Source: Zerene cesonia (lineage: Eukaryota > Arthropoda > Insecta > Lepidoptera > Pieridae). From it: a stretch of 64,000 bases of DNA. Both the position numbers and the translations under genes were made by a program. Under the pieces are notes generated by a model that had not been told where the DNA came from, did no database searches, and saw only the letters and a program-made list of their open reading frames with translations. Position 1 is the first letter of the stretch. The number at the start of each line of letters is the position of its first letter. Below are positions 57,032 through 64,000 of this stretch, piece after piece. Location: positions 7,049,927 through 7,113,926 of the forward strand of contig NC_052114.1 of the NCBI RefSeq assembly GCF_012273895.1. The letters run 5' to 3'.

Positions 57032-57715
57032 CTAATGATGATAATGATGAGGATGATGTGTTTCAAATTTGACATCAGCGTGGAATCTGAAAATAAGTGA
57101 CCAGACATTAGATACATTCTACAACATCATAGAAACCAAAAAATCATATGTTATTTAATGAATATTCTATTTTATAACTATAAAAAATTATGAGCAATAT
57201 AGATATTCACCCGGTGTGGTGGTCCCCGTGGTAGTGCACGGTCCTCTGGGAGCCGTCGGGCTGGTGCAGCGAGTAGACGCCCTTCACCACGTCCCCGTCG
57301 CGGTGCTCATGCTGGTGCTTCATGTCGCCCGTGTGGTGGTCCACCACTTTGTAGTCGAACTCGTACTTGGGGTGAGTCTGTAATTTATAAATTTATTTAT
57401 AACTAAATCTTATAAATCTCTTTCTTTTATAACCATCTGATTATTAAGAAAGAATTTGTGTGTACATGGTAATCATGGTGTCCGTGATGTCCATGGACTA
57501 TCTCTGGCTTGCCATCGTGTTTGTTAAAATGTTGAGATGAATAAGCATGCCCGTGATTATACTGCGCAGCAGCAACTGCCAGGATTGTCATAAAACAAAA
57601 CGCCTGAAACATAAAGTAAAGTTATTAAACCTATTAAAGGTTTTCAAATACATGAATGATTTGGTACTCAAGCAATAAATTATATATTTAGAAAATATCC
57701 TACCTTGCAGTACAT
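57032..57715 (-). CDS. CPR-19, His-rich short RR-2 cuticular protein, 123 aa
   Basis: In reading order: exons 57715-57704 (Met-Tyr-Cys-Lys), 57603-57466, 57377-57211 and 57086-57032 (TAG). The shortest exon 2 of the His-rich group (46 codons): AFCFMTILAVAAA, then QYNHGHAYSSQHFNKHDGKP. Donor 2 is GTACAC, a weak but valid GT site. The RR-2 exon differs from CPR-18 in two residues, both also useful as markers (KVVD for KVED; SQRTV for SERTV). The tail FHADVKFETHH ends in a mixed His/Tyr cluster. The gene is compact, with introns of 85-125 bp. Confidence 0.92.
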
Positions 57716-57772
57716 TATTTTTGATATGTTTTTAAAATCGGGTGTTGTTAAATTTGCTAAAGCTGCGTGTTA

Positions 57773-57825
57773 ACTGATACATGTTAGAAATGTATCGCAA
57801 CTTTTATAGTTATTCTCCAAGGAGA
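57773..57825 (-). promoter_or_regulatory. CPR-19 promoter: initiator, TATA, CCTTGG element
   Basis: In gene orientation TCTCCTTGG at 57825-57817, TATAAA at 57808-57803 and TCAGT at 57777-57773. Confidence 0.65.
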
Positions 57826-58870
57826 TCTAACAAAAAGAAATTTCACTACCAATATTACTACTATAAGTACATTTTGATTTTCTTTAAAAAATAAGCAATA
57901 GATAATGTGTATAGAGTTAACGATAAAAAAGACAAATAACCAGTCATTTGATGATCCCACAAGAAATCATCTATATATGTTATGTATAAGTCACCTATAA
58001 GTTTTAAATGAGAAGAAATTATTCTTGAATATATTCGACTAATAACCATCAACATTATTACTTGATTAATTAACAAAGCACTAAACTTTCTTCATTAAAT
58101 TTTTTAAAATAATAAAATTAACAATATACTTTTGTTGTAAAACGCATTTAATGGAGCAACTAATGTTGATAAGTTAAATGAAAGTGATCAACCGGTTTTG
58201 AACTTTGTAGCATTTATTCAAATATTTTGATTATCGAGCATTTTATGAATGAGTCTTATGGCGTTTAACAGATTAATGGCTTACTTATAAAAAAATATAT
58301 ATATACATTTTCTTTTTTGCTGCATTGGATAAATTATAAAACATGATAATAACCCCTTAAAATATTTTAAGCGTATGTTATTCGACTGTTTTATATAAAT
58401 AGATAGCTGTTCGCGCCGGCTTTTCCCGTGGTACATATATTATGGTGAAAGAATTTTGAAAATCGGTCCAGGAGTTTTTGAGTTTATCCACTAAGAACAT
58501 ACAAACAAAAATACAAATTCTTCCTCTTTATAATATTAGTGTAGACTAGCTTACCGCCTATTTTATGCATTGGTTTGTGTAACATATTTACAACTGAAGA
58601 TGTGTACATCTCGTCGACTAGTTTTTTAGCATAAAACTTACTTAAAAACCTTTACTCTATTCATAAATTACCTTCCAATTAAGACCTTTATAAAATGTAT
58701 TTTTTTTAAGCACAACGTCGATTTTTGTACCGTAAATTAAGAATTAACATGCAACACTATCAGTTTATTAATATTTTAACCAAGATATTTTTCTTGAGCA
58801 ATATTTTTTAGTGTAACATAAAATTTCTACACATATTGCCGTTTTTGCTTGTATTATCTAGTGAAATCAA
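57826..58870. other. Intergenic, CPR-19 to CPR-20 (divergent promoters)
   Basis: About 1 kb separates the divergent promoters. It contains a retroelement remnant at 58403-58548; nothing else is recognised. Confidence 0.5.
58403..58548 (+). repeat. Retroelement remnant
   Basis: Head 'atagctgttcgcgccggc', end 'ctttataatattagtgtag'. Confidence 0.55.
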
Positions 58871-58874
58871 TATT

Positions 58875-58918
58875 ACCTTGATAATATCGCATTGTCTATT
58901 AATATAAAACTCTGTAAA
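58875..58918 (+). promoter_or_regulatory. CPR-20 promoter: ACCTTGAT block and TATA
   Basis: ACCTTGAT at 58875-58882 and TATAAA at 58913-58918. The region from 'gtgaaatcaa' (58861) to the TATA box aligns with that of CPR-21. No TCAGT is seen at the expected place. Confidence 0.6.
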
Positions 58919-58986
58919 TTTACAACCATGCATTAGTTTGCTCCTGCACTTTCATCTAATATCACTAAAATATCATATAGAACAAA

Positions 58987-59638
58987 ATGTTTTCAAAGGT
59001 TGGTATAATATACATAGCAGTGTTTCAGTACTTGAACTATAATTTTTAAGGAAAATGAATATATTTATATGATTAATAATATTTTATAGATTCTGTATTT
59101 AACTACCCTCTTCGCTATGGTTGCCATGGCAGTGGCGCAATATGGACACGGCTACGGGGAAGCGCACTCCTCCCAGCACTTCATCAAACACGACGGACAT
59201 CCTCAAGTAGTCCACGGGCACCACGGCCATCATGACTACCAAGTAATGTTGCTCAGAATATCCTCATAGTGTTCCCTTAAATATTGTTCATTGACTAACT
59301 TCTCTAACATTTATAGACTCACCCCAAGTACGAGTTCGACTACAAAGTGGAGGACCACCACACGGGCGACATGAAGCACCAGCACGAGCACCGCGACGGG
59401 GACGTGGTGAAGGGCGTCTACTCGCTGCACCAGCCCGATGGCTCCGAGAGGACCGTGCACTACCACGGGGACCATCACACTGGGTGAGAACCTCCTATGT
59501 ATACTTAAACTTCAGAGAATCAAATAGTACATAGCAAACGGTACCATAAAATAACGCCTTTGTTTTTTTTTTTGCAGTTTTCATGCGGATGTGAAATTCG
59601 GAACCCATCATATCATCCCCCATAAGCATCATTATTGA
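58987..59638 (+). CDS. CPR-20, His-rich short RR-2 cuticular protein, 130 aa
   Basis: Exons 58987-58998 (Met-Phe-Ser-Lys, donor GTTGGT), 59090-59242, 59317-59483 and 59578-59638 (TGA); AATAAA at 59719-59724. The signal peptide ILYLTTLFAMVAMAVA is longer than in CPR-21. From QYGHGYGEAHSSQHFIKHDGH onward the protein matches CPR-21 closely; exon 2 ends in Gln rather than His (DYQ). The RR-2 exon encodes DHHTGDMKHQHEHRDGDVV, QPDGSERTVHY and HGDHHTG; the tail is FHADVKFGTHHIIPHKHHY. It heads the plus-strand pair at the right end of the array. Confidence 0.93.
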
Positions 59639-61130
59639 GTTTAGTAATGGTTCTACCAATAAGTGTACCAGTATATCAATAAGTGTTATGTTTTTGTACC
59701 TACGTTACTTACTTTAATAATAAATGAAGGCATTATCAATGTTTGAGTTTTTCTACCTATTTATAACTCCTCAATTAATATCCTTGACGTTTCAATAACC
59801 ACCGAATACTATGACCACAATCACATCATCTATTATAGAATGACTGCAAAATTTCCATCATATTTGTAACTGCTAATCTGAGCTTACTTTAAAATATATT
59901 AAATTAGGATTTTAATAAAAAGTACATACCTATTCCAAAGCAGTCGAAGTTTATGCAACCACAAGATGTGTTGGCAGATTTTGATAGGAAGATTTGTAGG
60001 AAATATAGTAATATGTTATCTGTGGTAGGAACAAAATAAAGTATGACGATTGATGACAATTCTAAACCTATTTCACAGTGCTTTTTCGAAAATGAGTCTC
60101 CTCGATGGTGAACAACTTCATTGAAACAATAAATGTTTATAACAAAGAACGCAACCGCCTTCATTCAGACGCCTTCAGAACTACACCAAATCTACATGGG
60201 ACGGAGACTAGTCTTCAAATAAAAAAGGAATCATAAAAATCGGTTGTAGTCATAAAAAGCTAGGTAGCAAACACAAAAACAAAAAATTGCCGAATTGATT
60301 AATAATTTCCTCATTTATTTGGAGTAGGATGAAAAGAATGAATCTTAATTAATTTTGTCAGTTTGTCAATTTTTTATAGTGTACCTATAGATACATGCCT
60401 AGCCAATGATGCCGAGCCTAACCAAAGCTAAGCCAATCGAGCCATTCAACTCATTTTTTTTTGTTAAATTTAATATTATTTGTGGGCAATTAATAATATG
60501 ATCATATTATTACACTATATAATATTATTATTATTACAGCACTTTATATCTAATCTAGTCTCCATCCACAAAAATTATTTGCGTGTGAAATAAATACACG
60601 AGAACACAATTTTGCAATTACTATATTGGTAAGAATGAGCACCAGCGATGTATTTAACACTTGAATATAATAAGAATAAATCAATTATAATAATAGGCGT
60701 AATTTAAAATCAATCAATATATACTAGATATATCTTCATTTGAATTATGAATTACTTGAGAATTCACATTCTGTTGAACCATGTTTGACAACCTATGTAT
60801 TCGGTGATTAGAGGGCGGATCGATTATCTCAGAATCAATTCATATTTCCCTGATTACTTTCAATGCGCTGGTTAATTTAATGAATGAAGTGAATCTGGGG
60901 AACACATCCGATGAATATTGAAGAAATAGTGGCGTACTAAACATTTGTATATGCGTTTCATCCAATATTGTGTACCATATTACTTCAATAATAAGTTAAG
61001 AATCATGACACTCACGTGTATAAGATACATTAATTGATTATAAAATGAGAACCCAAATTATCGGTATATATTGGCATATAAGAATGATAGCATAACGAAC
61101 ACAATACTGTTCGTCCAAATTAATAATTTA

Positions 61131-61332
61131 TCCTACTAATATTATAAATGCGAAAGTTTGTAAGGATGTGTGTGCGTGTTTGTTGCTCTTTCACGCAAAA
61201 ACTACTGAACCGATTGCAATGAAATTTGGTACGTAGACAGCTGGACAACTGGAATAACATATAGGCAACTTTTTATCCCGATATTCCTACGGGATACGGA
61301 CTTACGCGGGTGAAACCGCGGGTCGCAGCTAG
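61131..61332 (+). mobile_element. Helitron-like element, copy 6, full length, 202 bp
   Basis: A|TCCTACTAATATTATAAATG at the 5' end; the 3' end has the cgcgg-gtgaaa-ccgcg hairpin, then ggtcgcagCTAG|T. It is the best-preserved reference copy in the window. Confidence 0.7.
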
Positions 61333-61955
61333 TATGTTATATGGACGATTCTGACCGTAGAAAAGTCGGATGAACTCGTTTCTTGAGCTAAAATGTTGAC
61401 TTTACTCATTGTATAATAGAAGCTTACAATAACAGTTTTTACTGCACCAGAAAGCTGCCCATTGTTTGTTGGGGTACAATTCTGTAAATAAAAGTTTATA
61501 TCCCAAATTGTATTTTTTTTTAAGAAATATTAATAGTTAATGGTACAACGATACTACTGTGTTACTAGGAGAAGTTTAGGTATCTTATGAAATAGAACAA
61601 AATAGATAAACTTCCCAAAACACATACCGCAGATAAATCTTATCGTGCCGTCGCGTCCTATAAAACCTCTTTAACATATTATACGTCACCAAAATTGGCG
61701 CTATTGCCATTCCTAATTCGCCCATTTTAGTTTTCTCAAGAAAGGATAGTGCGTGTAAAGCGAAGGTGTAATATTGGGGCATGAATTCACAAACAAAATA
61801 TTTCGTTTTGATTAATCATAATGTTTATTTTTTGAAATTAAATTATAATTTACAGCTTTATAAAATATCTTTTAATTTTACATTTGTTTGCGGGAAACAT
61901 ACTATGTATGATATCTACTTGTCAATAATTTACCTTATATAAATTTCTAGAACCT

Positions 61956-61962
<7 letters not shown>

Positions 61963-61991
<29 letters not shown>
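61963..61991. repeat. (TA)n microsatellite
   Basis: About 14 TA units in non-coding DNA. Confidence 0.85.
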
Positions 61992-61998
<7 letters not shown>

Positions 61999-62095
61999 TA
62001 TATATTAAATATATGTCTTAACTAATCTTGTTAACTGAGAAATTTCCTCACACGTTGCGGTTTATACCTAAATTATAAGGAGTGAAATCAAAGTT

Positions 62096-62158
62096 ACCTT
62101 GATTGTATCGCTTTGTCTAACGATATAAAAGTCATGAATTTTTTTCATATGTATCAGT
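62096..62158 (+). promoter_or_regulatory. CPR-21 promoter: ACCTTGAT block, TATA, initiator
   Basis: ACCTTGAT at 62096-62103, TATAAAA at 62124-62130 and TCAGT at 62154-62158. Confidence 0.65.
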
Positions 62159-62208
62159 CATCTAGTAAACTTTCATACAAAACATTACTTTAACAGAATA
62201 TGATCAAC

Positions 62209-62933
62209 ATGATTTCAAAGGTAATTTTTAATTTGATATTTTTAAATAAAATCAATATATTTTCTTGTAGTTCTAAGAAGACTGATAAAAAAGATAAAGT
62301 TGTATGTAAAAATGCTTTTATTGAGACTTATATATAATATATATTAAATTTGTCTATGAGTCATTATAAAGATTTAACCTAATTAAACAATTTGCTCATC
62401 AGGTCGTCTGTTTTACAACCCTTCTCGCCGTGGCCGCGGCGCAGTATGGACACGGCTACGGGGAAGCGCACTCCTCCCAGCACTTCATCAAACACGACGG
62501 ACATCCTGAAGTAGTCCACGGGCACCACGGCCATCATGACTACCATGTAATGTTGCTCAGAATATCCTCATAGTGTTCTCTTAAATTTTGTTCAGTGACT
62601 AACTTCTCTGTCCTCCACAGACTCACCCCAAGTACGAGTTCGATTACAAAGTAGAGGACCACCACACGGGCGACATGAAGCACCAGCACGAGCACCGCGA
62701 CGGGGACGTCGTGAAGGGCGTCTACTCGCTGCACCAACCCGACGGCTCCGAGAGGACCGTGCACTACCACGGGGACCATCACACCGGGTGAGAATTCATA
62801 AGCCATAAAACTAGCTAGTAGGACAATATTAATTGTATATTAATAACTAATTATGAATTTTTTTCTTTACAGTTTTCACGCAGACGTGAAATTCGGAACC
62901 CATCACATCATCCCCCATAAACATCATTATTGA
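62209..62933 (+). CDS. CPR-21, His-rich short RR-2 cuticular protein, 127 aa
   Basis: Exons 62209-62220 (Met-Ile-Ser-Lys), 62403-62546, 62621-62787 and 62873-62933 (TGA). An in-frame ATG nine bases upstream (62200) would give 130 aa; the later start was chosen because it restores the 12-nt exon seen elsewhere, though ribosomes might use the first. The signal peptide is VVCFTTLLAVAAA. The 167-nt RR-2 exon differs from CPR-20 at six third-codon positions by my count, without changing a residue. Intron 2 is also nearly the same as in CPR-20, while intron 1 and the signal peptide are not. Confidence 0.92.
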
Positions 62934-64000
62934 ATTTCGTAATCATTGCACGAAATGTCAATTTTTGTTTATCTGCTGAGACTGTTTTACCGCAATTTTT
63001 AAACTTTGTTATTAAATTTGTATTTTAAACATGAAAATTTTGTTTCTGTTACTTTATATATCCTACATGTAAACATGAACAATGATTTAAGAAGCTGTTT
63101 TTAAGAAATATGTCAGACTAATTATTATAGTAATTTTTTGGACTTTATTAACACAGATAATGATTCATATTTAAATGTTAATACTTAAAAAAATTGCTTT
63201 CCTTTTTAAACTGTTCCTAAAAATACATATTTTATCCACTAGTTTTAATTAAAAAGAAACAACTACCTATAAACGAGAACTAAAAAAAAACAAACTATTT
63301 GACTTTTTATGTACCTAATATGTATCCTATATTTTTTTTTTAATATTCAATAAAATTATTTTGATAAACATCCAATTTTTTCTAGTTTTTCATTGTTATG
63401 TATGGGACAATTGGTAGACATAATGACGTGGTTATGAAGATTGAAAACCACTAGTATTGAATCAATTCAAATAGAGCATGCCTGATTTTATTTTTCAAGT
63501 TTCAAACATTTCTCACTAGTGTTCACATTAAATCTTTCTTGACCCTATACTAGAAACGATATAGGCTAATACGCATTGAACACTCTCCGACCAGACACCA
63601 GTAAGATGACTTCTAGGTTCATGACAATTATGATTTATGATGTAGGATTACCCTTCTAATGTTACATGCGTAAGTAACTATGTCTCTTTGTCTGTCTACT
63701 CTTCTCGCCTAAATAATTTAAAGATTTGGATAACACGGCTAACACTGACAGATTGAGATCTGTGAAAGGACACACGCTAATTTTAAAAGAAAAGGGTATG
63801 GGCCTCTGTTTTGACATATCCAATCAATAATGGGTAGTGACTTTTAATCGATGGTAAAAATTAATTGTCTGCTCACAATATGCCATAGACTCAGAGTACT
63901 TAGTGTGGATCAAGTTCCAGCTAGAGTGAACGAGAGTGAGACACAGATGAGTGATATGTGCAAAACAAACTATATTAATAGTCAAACTCATAGCCGGTGA
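62934..64000. other. Right flank of the window
   Basis: AT-rich 3' flank of CPR-21. No further RR-2 exon, start exon or recognisable repeat is visible, but the cluster may continue beyond the window. Confidence 0.45.

Larger units (their letters stand above)
59639..62095. other. Intergenic, CPR-20 to CPR-21
   Basis: Contains a full Helitron-like element (61131-61332) and a (TA)n run near 61963-61991. A minus-strand open frame at 61585-61782 (hydrophobic, no family recognised) is not supported as a gene. Confidence 0.5.

Noticed and set aside
61585..61782. 65-codon minus-strand hydrophobic open frame
   Set aside because: No family recognised, no promoter or splice context; chance frames of this size are common here.

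Overview
This window is AT-rich animal DNA from an insect, most likely a moth or butterfly. The evidence is the content: a dense tandem array of secreted RR-2 (Rebers-Riddiford type 2) cuticular protein genes with Ala-Ala-Pro-rich flanks, and short interspersed elements whose ends match the Helitron pattern common in Lepidoptera. I cannot name the species. I find 21 RR-2 genes or gene fragments (local labels CPR-1 to CPR-21, not official names) and one unrelated secreted gene (orphan X). Almost all begin with a 12-nt first exon coding four residues (Met-Phe/Tyr-Ser/Phe/Ile-Lys or similar), then a phase-0 intron inside the signal peptide. Six-frame reading alone therefore misses the true starts.

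Layout. (1) 0-10 kb: CPR-1 to CPR-5, one subfamily ending in Tyr-Tyr-His. CPR-1/2 and CPR-4 are largely hidden in assembly gaps; CPR-3 (+) and CPR-5 (-) are complete. (2) 9.9-11.2 kb: orphan X, a four-exon secreted protein I do not recognise. (3) 14-41 kb: the Ala-Pro-rich block, arranged as a mirror. CPR-6 to CPR-9 are on the plus strand and CPR-10 to CPR-13 on the minus strand. CPR-6 carries a 1-nt deletion and stop, CPR-7 and CPR-10 contain gaps, and CPR-9 is divergent with a GC-AG intron. (4) 41-63 kb: CPR-14 to CPR-21, small proteins (118-135 aa), mostly His-rich, with four exons and an intron inside the RR domain (phase 2, before Gly-Phe).

The products are expected to be secreted by epidermis and bind chitin through the extended R&R domain; RR-2 proteins are typical of stiff, sclerotised cuticle. 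Most promoters have a TATA box and many have a TCAGT initiator about 30 bp downstream. A CCTTG/CAAGG core resembling a beta-FTZ-F1 half-site lies near most TATA boxes, and in several Ala-Pro genes it is part of a DR2-like composite. This suggests coordinated, ecdysone-timed expression. Near-identical introns and exons shared by inverted paralogues indicate concerted evolution.

Intergenic DNA holds Helitron-like elements, tRNA-derived SINEs, a poly(A) retroelement, MITE-like inverted repeats, microsatellites, and five gaps of exactly 1000 N plus one of 10 N. The 1000-N gaps look like placeholders.
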